The position numbers and the translations under genes were made by a program. Shown here in pieces: positions 35,461 to 47,676 of a stretch of 64,000 bases of DNA (its first letter is position 1; the number at the start of each line of letters is the position of its first letter). The notes below the pieces were generated by a model. That model had not been told where the DNA came from. It was given only the letters and a program-made list of their open reading frames with translations, and ran no database searches. The DNA is from Marchantia polymorpha subsp. ruderalis. Lineage: Eukaryota > Streptophyta > Marchantiopsida > Marchantiales > Marchantiaceae. The DNA lies in the NCBI GenBank assembly GCA_037833965.1, contig AP031351.1, forward strand, positions 3,050,501 to 3,114,500, read 5' to 3'.

Positions 35461-36173
35461 CCATGAGGGGAGGGGAGAGGAAGGGCAGAGCTGGGCTGGG
35501 CTGGCATGGTGATGGATGGAAGGGGGGGGGCTGACATCAGGAATAATGCAAACGAATCCAAAGATCTAGGAATGAGTTTTAAGTACTGGAATCCGCTGTA
35601 TTGTCGGATGATCATGATTCATAATTGTTGGGAGTCCTTTCGTTTCAGCATGACCTATGATGAATGATTTAGTGAGTTATGATTGTCCGAGTACTTGGAG
35701 TCACAAAAGCTGGAGCCATGACATGCCATACGACACTGCTCGCTTCTGCCAAAAGTTCGACGATGCTTATCGCACACTTATTACAAGCTAGTAGTACCCG
35801 GTGTACGTTCGACAGAGCTCGAGCCATCCATCATCCATCAGCCATTGCAATTGAGACACTTCATGCCAGTTCTACATTGCCATGGAAATGCAGAATTTAA
35901 TGACAAATTGAATGTCAGTCTGAAAGGAATTCGACCCTTGCAAGGACTGCACAGACTGCACTGACTAGCGACCGGCATCGCTTCCTCATCTCCTCGCATT
36001 GTCAAAGAGGCCCGTGGCATACCTTCCACAACCCAGTAGCACCTGACCTTAGGAGGTTCCCTGGCCATGTCATCAATTTTGAATTGCATTCATATACCCT
36101 CGAGACTTGACTGAGAACGGCATGCACATGCACCAAAGTCAAGAGTGCTCTTGCTACAAGTTGTGTACATTTA

Positions 36174-36175
<2 letters not shown>

Positions 36176-36205
<30 letters not shown>
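36176..36205 (+). repeat. (GA)n microsatellite
   Basis: About 15 GA units. Confidence 0.95.
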
Positions 36206-36207
<2 letters not shown>

Positions 36208-36636
36208 CACCCCAAGAGACTTGATGTGAGAGCGTGACCTTGTGATCAAGGAAATGCAGAAGATTGATTGAGATAGTGAATTAGAACTGAGATAGATCGA
36301 TCGACGGAACCACGAAGCAAAACAAACTGTAAGACTGATTGACAATGCCTGACATTTGAAGTGTGATGTCGATAAGTGAGCAAGTGTAAGTGGAGAAGCA
36401 TCGACCTCCTACAACACTTCGGGTGAGTCTCTTTATTGTTGATCGACATACACAGAAACCAATCAATCATTAACGGTAAGATGGTAAAACTAACTAATGA
36501 ATGAATGATTTGATCAATCAGCTCACGCGAAGTGAAATCAGGATATCATGGGTCATACAGATCAGCTGAACTGAACTGAACTCAGCACAGGCCAGCCAGA
36601 TAGCCAGCCTACCATCCAACCATTGGTTGACATTGT

Positions 36637-36693
36637 CCGTCTGTCTGTCTATCTGTCTGTCTGTCTGGCTGGTTGGTTGGTTGGTTGGTTGGT
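36637..36693 (+). repeat. Compound (CTGT)n(GGTT)n microsatellite
   Basis: CTGT/CTAT units pass through CTGG into a GGTT run of about seven units. Confidence 0.95.
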
Positions 36694-38070
36694 AGGTAAC
36701 CATTAGTCGCTGCTTATCCGATCATGTCGTGTCGTATCGGATCATGAATCATCTGCATCTGCACCTGAAATCGAACCAATTGCAAACTGGACTAAATCGA
36801 ACCGAACAGAATCGGAACCGGGTAAAAGAGAATTGGGAATATATGCTAGCCTTACAAGCGCTTCCAGAAAAACTGTATGTTAAGCTCCTCAACCGTATGA
36901 GCAGATTCCAGTGTACAGACCAAACGCTGTGGCAATCATGCCTCTCCTGTCGCGTTCTCTCGTTGCATCAACTTGTCGTAAACTGCAGCAGCCAGGTCGG
37001 TTGTTGAGTTGAGATTAAGTCATCGATCCAAGTCTCACAAGCTCACACACCACTGTATACCACTTCTCGCCAGGCCAGCCAGCCAGTTGCCGGCCCCACA
37101 AAACATGATCCTATTTGTTGTAATTGATCATGAGCGAGCTGAAAGCACTTGCAAGCATCTTGACAAATTTCATAGGCTACCAATTACGCAAACTGTGGTC
37201 TTGTTAGAGGCTAGCCACCGTCCGACCCCTAATCCTCTAAAATCCATATGGAGAGAGGGAGAGACTGCGTTCACGTGGAGATGTCATCTCTAGGCGTCAT
37301 GATATACATCGTTAATTAGCTAGTTATCACGACCTTCAGGCTTACTGGCCAGGCTCAGCTCAGCTCAGCTCAGCTCTCCTCGATACTCGTACCTCTCTTC
37401 TCATTGTACTCGAGCTCTCGGCGTTTCTAGTATCTTGTCACCTCACTTTTGCTTTCAGGTCCTTCTTTCTGCACCTGATCTCGGTGTACACACTATTTGA
37501 GAGGCAAGGAAGGGAATTTCGTGCTGTGAAGTACTATTTTATAGAACTTCCTCGAGGTGAATGAATGCACGCCATTTGTTGGCCTCGCCATTGGCATTCG
37601 CGATCATGAAGAATTGGATTGGATTAAGCAAGGTAGCTAGCTAGATGCGAAGAGATGCAAAGAAACATCAGATGTGATGTCTCGGCAGCGCAGCCATCTG
37701 TACCTTTAATGCTCGTACAGTCTGCAGCTATCTTCTCAGCATGCGTACAAAAGAGCAAGCACATGAAGAACGCGCAGCTGTCACAACCCCTCCCTCTCCG
37801 CCCGCCATGCGTTGCAAATTGCAGTTCCAACTTCATCATCCATGACGTGGACAGCGATCCAAATCGACTTTGTTCGTGTCTGATCGTTCAGTCACACAGC
37901 GCCTAAGCTAAGCGTTGCAATCTTCCGTGCACAGCTAGCGCTGCCTAATTCGACTCAAAGTGATGCGACATGCCTTCTGGATGGAAATCTCACGTCTAAA
38001 ATTGGCATAGACGTGGCAACCATATTGATATTGAAAACTTGCCTGATGTTCGTTCATGAGCGAGCTCTAG

Positions 38071-38072
<2 letters not shown>

Positions 38073-38108
<36 letters not shown>
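38073..38108 (+). repeat. (GA)n microsatellite
   Basis: About 18 GA units, complementary to the (CT)n run at 38371-38405. Confidence 0.95.
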
Positions 38109-38110
<2 letters not shown>

Positions 38111-38369
38111 CTAGCAAGCTATGAATCTAAGCTGTGCACTGAAGAAGCTATTATAATTCAGTGAAGCTTTTGGTGGTCTAGATCGGTACACATGGATGCA
38201 GCTAGCTACTCGAGCTCGAGAGTTACCGGACATATCATCATCATCATTTGGCTGTAGAAATTGATTCAATTCAGAAGCAGATTCCGAATCGAGAGAATGT
38301 CCGAGTACGAACCTTGCCCAGGCCAGCGAGTCGAAGCCTTTCCACCCATCGTTATGATTACAGCTCACT

Positions 38370-38370
<1 letters not shown>

Positions 38371-38405
<35 letters not shown>
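38371..38405 (+). repeat. (CT)n microsatellite
   Basis: About 17 CT units, complementary to the (GA)n run 262 bp upstream. Confidence 0.95.
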
Positions 38406-38409
<4 letters not shown>

Positions 38410-38885
38410 TATGCTTTCAAAAGAGAGACAGACAGACAAATAGAAAGGAAGGAAGGAAGAATGGATGGATGGAAGGGCTTTGGAAAGAGAAGAGAGAGAG
38501 AGAGAGGCGATCGAGGGAGAGAGAGAAACATGCATACCTGCGGGTGGGTCTACGTGCACACTTGCTCCTGCAGCAATCGCAGTTACCGCACAACATTGTG
38601 AAATTCGGGTTCAAAGTCACTAGTGTCACCTCAGCTCACCTAATCTGAATCGCCAACTTGTACATGCAGCACTCCTGCTGCTGCCCAACCCAGCACACAA
38701 GCTTATCTGGATCTTGTTCTCAATCAGTCGGCTGTAGGCAGCCTCCAGGCGTCTAGCCAGCGAGCCAGCCCACACACAAGCGGTCCTATATTAAACTTTT
38801 TCACAAGCATGGAGACACATGAGTTCGCGGCTGCAACATCGAAGCAAGCAGCCAGCAGCAGCAGGAGCAGCAGGGCAGGCTGAAC

Positions 38886-38958
38886 GGCCAGTAGGAGCAG
38901 CAGCAGCAGCCAGAGGACTGCAAAATCGTCGAGGCAGCAGCTGCTGCTGCTGCTGGCC
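38886..38958. repeat. CAG/CTG imperfect inverted repeat
   Basis: GGCCAGTAGGAGCAGCAG-type left arm (38886-38911) pairs with the GCAGCTGCTGCTG-type right arm ending GGCC at 38958. The loop is about 23 bases. Confidence 0.7.
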
Positions 38959-39408
38959 ATGGTGGGGTCTGCACTCATCCATCACTTTTGTCACCCATCA
39001 CTGTCTTCTTTCCTAAGTCTAAACTGCACCAGTGCATAATATGCTTCTCCTCAAGTCCTGCCCTTTTGTGAGCATCTCCCACACTTGATCGCATACATGC
39101 AATGCAACTGCATGCGCCTTGTCCGTTTGCCTGGCTGCTCTGGACTTCCGCCTCTAACCCAGGTAGGACCCCCAGCCGGCAGGCAGAACTTTTGGGTCCT
39201 CCCCTTGCTCTCCGCACTGTTTTTCTTTTTGTGCCGTAACTGCTGTCATCTCCCCTAACCTCCATTACCTCTTGATCCTCTTCTCTTCCTTCTTCACGTC
39301 GACGGCTTCCTCTCTTTCCTCTCACGAGTCACGACCTCAGCTCTGCTGCCTAAGCTCACTTACGCTCATCAGCTACTGTCTGCATTACCGTAGCACCGTG
39401 GACAGTCT

Positions 39409-39431
39409 GACAGGCAGGCAGGCAGGCAGGC
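39409..39431 (+). repeat. (CAGG)n microsatellite
   Basis: About six CAGG units. Confidence 0.9.
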
Positions 39432-39877
39432 CGGCAGCGAGTCAGTCAAATCAGTACTGGTTGGTAATTTGTTCACCACGGCCAGTTTCGTTTTCACTCT
39501 CATAACCACTGTATATAGTTTCCAACTTCAGATCTTGGAACTATCTGATGGTGCAGATTTCTGTGTCAGCTTTTAAAGCAGCTCAGCTCAGCTCAGTTTT
39601 ACCCCTCAGGGCCCTCGCTCGCTCACTCATTCACACTCTTTGCCTCCCCTTGGATAACATGTCGGTGAGCCCAACCTTCCAAGCCAGCAGGCAGGCTCGC
39701 TTGATGTAAACCGACCCAAAGAAACAAATGATTTGCAGCTCGGCACACACCGACCGACATTCATATTCTTGCAGCTGTATCATGTCGATGCCGGAGACCT
39801 TTCTGGCAAGAATATAGAATAGAATCTCACGTAGTCTACTTCACCATAGTCAATTGCTCAGCATCTTGTTTCTGTCT

Positions 39878-39905
39878 CTCTATCTATCTATCTATCTATC
39901 TATCT
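39878..39905 (+). repeat. (CTAT)n microsatellite
   Basis: About seven tetranucleotide units. Confidence 0.95.
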
Positions 39906-40892
39906 TCCATACAATGGGGCCAGGACCCTCCAGGCTCCTCGACGAGTCGCCAGCTGCTGCACAGTGGTGGAGCAAGAGACGCAGGCTTCTTGGGAAGTTG
40001 GCTACATTCAAATAAGTGTATGTGAGTGAGTGTGTGTGTCGTAGAGTAGGGTACTGGTGTTACGGTCAGTCAAATCCGTCCTTCAAGATGCTGCAAGAGT
40101 TAGTTGGATATTTAATACTATTGGGTCCCGGAGTCAAAGTCCAACGTATTGTAGTAGGGTTGACTTTGAATTCAGCATGCTTCCATGCTTTCAAAGGCAA
40201 TGTTATGCTTATGGTTGGAACATAACCCCACTCATATTCACGAATTTTGTGCTTGTCTGCGGCTCTCGGAATGAGGAGACGAGAGGAGGTTGATGACTTT
40301 TTCTTCCTTCCTTCTATGTTCCAAGGCTTATATGGGGACTATCCTTCGGTGGTCCCCATATCCATGACTTCCAAGTGCGGTTCACTAAGCTTCCAAGCAA
40401 CGTTAATCCAAAAATGATGTTGGTTCTCAGGTGGTCCCAATCCCATAGCCCTTGCCCTTACCCCTACCATTACTTTCCAGAGATCTTGGCCAAGTGTTAG
40501 AACGAGACATGCCAAAAGCAGCTACTCTTGTCCCTTTCGTTTGACTTCTGGTACTAGTTCCACCCCCGTGTTCTTTGGTACTCACCGCATAAACTATCCC
40601 CCTCTTTGGCCCCCCTACACGTATCCGTTGTTGTTGGAGATCACCATACCGAATGCTACTACCCGTACTCATGAGCATTACCATGACGACGATCAGTTCA
40701 TTCATCAATCAAACACTCTTCTCTCAAAACTGACTTATGACCTGACATTCTACCGTCACAGCATCCGCTTGATGCTGGTATATTATCTCGATCTGCACGT
40801 GCAGGTGGTTGATGCAATCAGCATACAAAGAGGCTTTGGAGTGAAGCGTTTTCCTTTTTTTTTTGTTGGTGTGGCCTTCTAGTAATCAGTGA

Positions 40893-41228
40893 TTGCAAAC
40901 TGAGAAATTTGACTGGTGGTATGCAAACCTCTTTCATGATCTTGTGGGAGTTGTTCGAGTCTTCATAGTGAAACGCTACAAAGCACATTTCTTACTTCAT
41001 TCAGACTGGCTAGTGCGACAATACTCCCAAATGTATGCGATCATCTCACTCACCCATCGCTACAAATCCAAATGTCAGATTTCATCCCAATTTCGCGTTG
41101 TGAACGAGCATTGGCAAAGTAAGTGGACTAACAGGAATTTGATGTGCAGAGCATGCTCGAACTTGCAATATTGTGAACCTTGCCGAGAAAAAAATGGACC
41201 GAATGAATGTTTGTTTCGAGTACTTTAG
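40893..41228 (+). CDS. Uncharacterised open frame with a C-terminal cysteine cluster
   Basis: A 111-codon frame whose C-terminus reads CRACSNLQYCEPCREKNGP followed by another Cys. The spacing C-x2-C-x5-C-x2-C is compatible with a small metal-binding ribbon. The N-terminal part is basic and aromatic-rich without a recognisable domain. No splice or start evidence supports it, and chance is a real possibility. Confidence 0.2.
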   Translation: MQTEKFDWWYANLFHDLVGVVRVFIVKRYKAHFLLHSDWLVRQYSQMYAIISLTHRYKSKCQISSQFRVVNEHWQSKWTNRNLMCRACSNLQYCEPCREKNGPNECLFRVL

Positions 41229-42322
41229 ATTTCCGTTTTTTAGATATTTGTATAAATAACTACTTACACAATACGTATGTATCTCATCCAAGACCTATGA
41301 AACTATGGATTAAGGCATAAATCAATGCGATAATCTGGTAACACATAATACATTTTAGACACGTAGGTCGACTAAATTTGTGCTGGCCTTTCAGTTCTAA
41401 AATATTATATGAATTCGTGACTCCAAATTTTGTCTAATGCTCTGTAGAGCAAGGAGAGGACCGGTTTGAATGTTGAGGCTCCGGAATAATAAAAAAGTAC
41501 AATCCGATGAACGTATCAGGTATTTGATTATTTTTGCATGTGAGCAAAGAGATAGCGTGGCTCACAGAGAGGAAAAGACTTGCAGTCACTAGAGCACCAG
41601 TTGACTTTCATTTAACTACTGCATGATACTAAACAAATTGATACAATATCATATGTACAAAATGGTGATGCTGTCAATCTTGTATATTAATTCCAATCGT
41701 TTGATCAAGAAACATACTGGAAAACAACACTTTTTAGGGCTAATTTTATGAGATAAAACCTTCACATTGTCAATCTACCATATGGATTGATCTACAATCA
41801 CACATTCAGAGATGTGTATCACATGGAGTGAACACTTCTTAAGGTGGTGTTCCATATGGGGTCGACATCGTTTTGAGGACTCATGAGGACTTCATACCTC
41901 GCAGCACATTGAACTTGAAACTGCAGCTTACCGGCCACTTAATTCGCTCATACCTTTAAAAATTAGGTCTCAACAGAAACATCCAACTACATATTATTGC
42001 TGCATTACAACTCATAACCAATTCTTATTTCAAAACAACTTCTAGTGAATGCAATTGAGGATTACCAACATGGATTTGTTAATGTCTCTCGTTAGCCCAC
42101 GAGTCATCCATAGTGATGTGTTGAGGGGTTTGGCATTGAACTATATTCTTTCATTGTGATTGCCACGGATGCAAACTTTTTATCCACCCAAAATATTATA
42201 TCACATGCTCGCTGTTCTTTCCATAGGTTCATACTCCTGACTCACATTTTGATTCCAAATGGATGAGCCTTCATAGAAAGGATCTACGCTTTGGACAGTA
42301 CCAATCCGTGTTCTTACAACAG
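41229..42322. other. Intergenic, AT-leaning, no gene seen
   Basis: No frame above about 65 codons and no motif or repeat recognised. Confidence 0.55.
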
Positions 42323-42366
42323 TGTGGCTTACGACCACAGTCTACAGACTGTGGTCGTAAGCCACA
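42323..42366. repeat. Perfect hairpin: 21-bp arms with a 2-base loop
   Basis: The left arm 42323-42343 (TGTGGCTTACGACCACAGTCT minus its last base is enough to recognise it) is exactly complementary to 42346-42366, with only AC between them. Pairing stops at once outside the arms. No target duplication is obvious. Confidence 0.95.
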
Positions 42367-43500
42367 AAGATACCTCCTTACACTTCCACGCATGGTCATA
42401 AACGAAGATGAAAATGGACGAGAAAATGTGTGTCAACATTTTCCTAACCGACTGACCTGAACTTCAGAATACGAATTTTCTCAAAGCCATATGCAACTTA
42501 GTTACAAGCATAATGTCGGATCATTATCTGTGGACCCTTGAGAATTTGCCTAAGCCCTTATGAATCGTTGCCTTGGACCGCAAGTCTAACTACAGTAGAC
42601 AGAACCCCACGAACTCCTGTGGCAATTCAACCCATTCCAGGCTTACTGCTAGAACCTGATCTGGCAAGATCTTCTGAAGCTAGCTTCAGAACATGCATAG
42701 AACAGCAATTTGGTGGCCGGCCCAATCCACCGCCGAGAGTTGCAAATTTTTAGCTCCAGCCGATCATACGGCGGAGTCCATCCTGCTAGAGATGCACGGT
42801 GCATGTCTGATCTGTGCACCGCAGAATCGGAAAATGGATTTACGAGGACCAATTCAAGGTCCACTAGCAAATCTCGCTTCGGCGTGGAATCATGGACTCA
42901 TGGAGAGAAGAAATGCCTTAGTGGGTGCCTCTGGATCAGGACAGAGCTCAGCTCTAGCTCTGTTCAGCCTTTAGAGTTATAATTCTTCCTCCGAGCAACT
43001 TCACTGATCATGAATTGAAATCGTCACTGGCACAGTGGAGCACTGTCCATGACTCTCTTCAACACCAGTTGGAATTTCGGTTTCTCATCTCGTGAAAGTG
43101 TGGCCAGCACACTTCCACGAGATTCCCCACTAAATTCATCACAACGCTTGATCCGATGTCTAGTTCTGTAAAGTAAATGCACAAGTATCTCCAGATCTTG
43201 GATAGTCTTAACACGTTGGGATGGAATAATGTCAAATGTCCACAAGCAGTGCTACACTAACGTTTGAAGTGGAATGCTTTCTATTCTCTTCCTTTTCTAT
43301 TGTTGAGCTCATCAATTCCTCGATTTTTCTGTAGTTGGCCTTTCTGTAAACAAATGATCGAACAAACTCAAATGGTTCTATAAAAGCTCAGATACACGTA
43401 ATTAGTCATGACCTCAACCTAATCACGGAGAAGTTATAGTCAATGAGAAGAATGCAAGCATTCCGCCTATAGGTTGTCTTGCACAATATATGAGATATAT
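42367..43500. other. Balanced-composition island, no gene recognised
   Basis: A small GC-richer island (about 42.5-43.25 kb) between AT-rich blocks, with overlapping frames of 71-93 codons on both strands. None shows a family motif. It could be a gene relic, but I cannot support that. Confidence 0.4.
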
Positions 43501-44573
43501 ACATGATTATAAAAACATGACAAATAAATAGACGGATGGTTTAAATTGGTAAACTTCTGAAGTCAAGCAGATGGAAAGTCCATGAGGGCGTTTGAGGATA
43601 TATCAGAGACATATTATTATTATTATCATGTTATTTGGCTAATTCTACTGTAAATCATGCTCACTCTCACTTCTGGTTGTATAGCAAAAACATTATTCTC
43701 ATATTTTCCCTCCATAAACTGGATATGATTTGTGGTACAATTTTTGGTTCAACACAACAGCATCCAATGCAAAACCAAGTCATGGACGGTTGGTGCTAAT
43801 TTAGCAATTTCTTTTTGGTGCGGGGAAATTGTGTATTTCGATCATGTTGGAGTCTAGACCGGTCTACTTCAAACAGGTAACTTACTTATGGTCAACTGTA
43901 AAAGTTTTCCTAATTTCGACTTACTGCTATATTGTCATGTATTTATAATGTAAAATTGAGTAATCTATTTGATTCTTTGGTTGAAGTAGATTACCATAAT
44001 ATCTCATTTTATGGAAAAATGAAAACAAAGTCATGCATTTCGCTATCATTGCTCGTTTGGCATCATATAATTGGTTTTGTAATCTCTGAATTCTTCAATA
44101 TCATATGAACATTTTAAAAATTACTCGAAAGAATAGGGGCGATTTATGATAAAAAAATGCAAAATTTTTTTCCTAGATCTAATGTTATTTGTACATTTTG
44201 TTTCATTTTCATATGATAAATATATTTTTTAGTAACGAAATTTTTATATTTTCTAAGCATTTTTAGCTACATTGGATTTTATTATTATTTTAAAAAAATA
44301 TAGAATACTGTAGACTCAATCACATAAGATTATTTGTATTTTTAAAAAAAATATTATTTATCAAATTCTATTTTTATACGGTTCTATTAACTTTTGATTG
44401 AAAAATTGTGAAATATCTATTATGGATATTTTTTAATCATATTTGATTTAATTTTTGTTATAAAATTATAAGAAATGAACAATCTGTCACATAAGATTAT
44501 GTATGTAAATTTTGATTAGCATGACATATATTAAATATGTCATTATGCATATAAATTTAAATATATTTGATTT

Positions 44574-44690
44574 GATCTTGAATGTTCAGATACAAAAGGT
44601 GTAAATTCAATCATATACAAATTATGTATATTATATATGTAATTTATATATGATTGAATTTACACCTTTTATATCTGAAAACCCAAGATC
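44574..44690. repeat. MITE-like inverted repeat, 51-bp arms
   Basis: Arms 44574-44624 and 44640-44690 match at 46 of 51 positions with a 15-base AT-rich loop. GGTGTAAATTCAATCATATA is identical in both. Weaker inverted similarity continues outward for 20-30 bp on each side, so the full element may be about 44540-44725. No coding capacity. Confidence 0.85.
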
Positions 44691-45971
44691 AAATATAACT
44701 AAATTAATATACTTAAACGTACAAGACACCAAAATATTGTCTAAATGAATTGAATCTATAACGATGTAACTTGACGCGCAAATATCTATTCAACTAGAAA
44801 GATTCGAGGAAAATTTGTCTCTCTATCATAAATTGCCGGAAGTCTTTCGGTGAATATTTAATCATTGAGCTCGAAGTCTCTAGACTTTTCAAAAGCAGGT
44901 ATCTTTGACTTCCAAACTCACAACTGGCGCTACAGTTTTTACTCATACTATTCAGAAGTATTTGACAGTAGTAGACTACTTTGAAATAGTTTCAAAATAG
45001 GTGAATTCAATTTTGTATTTCGAATACAATATTCTAATGAAATGAGTCAAAGTCATAAGGACTTTTCAGCATACCTGTTATTATAGGACAAAAAAGGGGC
45101 ATAAGTTTCATTCTGGAAAGGGAAACAGCCCAGATCAGCCTACTCGAGCTCTAAATGAATTTTAAGTGGTCAGATGCCAGTGGATAAATAATGATGGGAA
45201 AATTCCATCAAGCGTTTGAATGATGAAACTGATGAGAAACGAATGGCTAGGCCCCAAATTAGCGGTAAACGAGGTTTGACTAAGGACATCCATGAGGTTT
45301 GCGAGGAAGAAACCACCCTTCAACGAACCTAAGCAAAGTTTTCAAAACCGACATATGTACATAGTTAAAGAAAAAAAATAAGTATGTAAGATAACTCCCT
45401 TTTAGTACCTTCGAAAAATATGCCATAACTTAGTACGTAGTTATTGTGGCCATGCAAAGATAAACATTTTTATTCGTTTTCTAACTGGAGTCAATGAAAA
45501 TATATAAGATTTTGAGATTTCGACATGATTTTGAATTTATTTTTGGTACTTCTTGAGAGGGTGATTTAAAATGGAGGCATGAATTTATGATCAAAGAGTC
45601 TAAACAGTATTATGATGATTAATCCACGAATTTTGCGAGGTATAATGTTCAGCTATAAAAAAATAAATTAATCCATAGGTTCATTTTAAAAATAAGATAT
45701 CAACTGATTTGAAGACATTTTGTTAAAAAATAATAGCTTGAAAACTGTAAATAAGTCTATGGTTGTGGTATTTAAATTATATAAATAAATAGAGTATATA
45801 TCATGTTGAGACAATTTTATACTTTTGAGTGTGACATGAGATTGTTGTAAATAAATAATTTACGATGTGTAGTTATTTTTACTCATAAAATAATATATCA
45901 TGTTACAATGAAGTTAATGTGATGATTTCTAAGAGAGCGATGGAATTTATCTTAAATCTCTTCAAGAGCAC

Positions 45972-46023
45972 ATTCAGATTATACCCCAAATATTTGTGAA
46001 CATAGTTAGAGTATAATCTGAAT
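45972..46023. repeat. 13-bp inverted repeat with a neighbouring direct repeat
   Basis: ATTCAGATTATAC (45972-45984) and its exact reverse complement (46011-46023). The loop sequence ATATTTGTGAACATAGT recurs just downstream at about 46039-46055. Confidence 0.8.
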
Positions 46024-46892
46024 ATAACTTTCTATTTCAATATTTGTGAACATAGTATAGTTTATCATGCAAGTGTCGATTAGTGTGATGTGAATAAAAT
46101 TAATAAATAATTTTGCAAATCAGGAGCAAATCAATTGAGCGAAATATTAAAAATACAACATGCATACTCAAATTGAAAACATAATCCACTATTAAAATAT
46201 TTTACCATTCAAAAAGGTATAAAATAGATCTTTTGAATAGAAAAATGTCAATTGAAATTTTTATATCACAAATTATTAAAAATATAAACGATCATTTTGT
46301 CATTTTAATATATTAGATATTTAATATTATGGTAAAAAAATGCATAAAAAATAATTTTGGATATACTGAATTTAAAATTATTACAAAAAATGAAGTGATG
46401 CATGATCAAAAAATTATTAAAAAAAACTGGAAATGAACATAAAAGGAAAGAAAAAACTAAAATAAAAAAAATTGTTTCAAATTACATTCTTTCCATACAA
46501 AAAATTTGGAATTTCAATTTGCAAATTTGCAATTTATTTTTTGACTAATTATCATATAAGTTGAATTAGATGGCATACTTAAAAAATATGTGAAAAAATA
46601 ATATAAATTGAAGGCAATATTATTATATATTGATAGCACAAAATGAAAAATGCAAATTACATTGTATGAGATATATTGAAAAAATTATTATAAATGATTT
46701 GACTGGTATTTGCAAACAAACAAACAAAAATTCACATTGTGAAAATTACAAATATAATCACATTCTCACAACTTTGTCAATTATATGTAGATGCAATTTG
46801 TGCAAATCATGAAATAAAAAAATCTTAATCAGTATTACAGGAACTCACTTCACTAATATATATCAATAATCATACTCTACATTTTTCAAAAT

Positions 46893-46928
46893 GTATGACA
46901 TGATGTCAACGTCAACATCATGTCATAC
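46893..46928. repeat. Palindrome, 14-bp arms with an 8-base centre
   Basis: GTATGACATGATGT and its reverse complement surround CAACGTCA. A second small palindrome, ATGTAGCAT-GT-ATGCTACAT, lies at about 46970-46989. Confidence 0.9.
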
Positions 46929-47676
46929 TCAAACGAATGATCAAACGAAGAAAATCAATAGAACTATAAATGTAGCATGTATGCTACATGTATTTACACT
47001 AAAGTAGCAATATGATTGAGATTATTTTTTGCATCTCGTGGAATTTGCATATGAAAATGATTTTAACATTTGCACTAAGATGATTTCATTTTATCTTAAA
47101 TGTACTGTGTTCAAAAACTAATTTCATTAAGTTTGATAAGGATTCCAAAAGGAGGAGTTTTTTTAAAGAAAAATTTCAGTTAAGCTATGTGGATATGTTT
47201 TTATGAAGCATATTCACAAAAAAATATGTCAAGTAAGTAAAATCTTTTTGATCATTCAAAATCAACAATATTGAGATGATACTCCCATAAAATTGATTTT
47301 TACTTATAAGCATTTTTGCTTATTAACAATAAATTTGGTTTTTTGTAGTGTAGTGGAACGTGTTTAAATTGATACTGCATAAATTAATAACCTCTATTAT
47401 TGAACAACATCGTGGTAGTCACCGCTCGGGCCCCATACATTTATTAATTAACCTCCACAAGTTAATAATTAATAATTTTTGGCGGGTTCCAAAATATTTT
47501 TTTTATTCAATATAGCCTATGAATAGCTACGGATGTTGATCAAATTTGATGTTTGCTACCTACGACTTCGTAAAATACTCCAAAATTGGCTTCTGCACGA
47601 GTTTGTTAGTGCGAATGACATTCACTTTGTCTTTTATCTTCTCAATTGCAGCAAGGATCTCAACATCAATGTCATA

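Larger units (their letters stand above)
34117..40892. other. Microsatellite-rich intergenic block, no gene recognised
   Basis: Balanced composition and very many simple repeats (listed separately). Frames up to 122 codons mostly run through GA, CT, CAG or CTGT tracts. No family motif, splice pattern or RNA gene was found. Confidence 0.5.
43501..47350. other. Very AT-rich block with inverted repeats, no gene
   Basis: Only short frames. Contains the MITE-like inverted repeat at 44574-44690 and smaller palindromes near 46.0 and 46.9 kb. It ends where the Tigger element begins. Confidence 0.6.
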
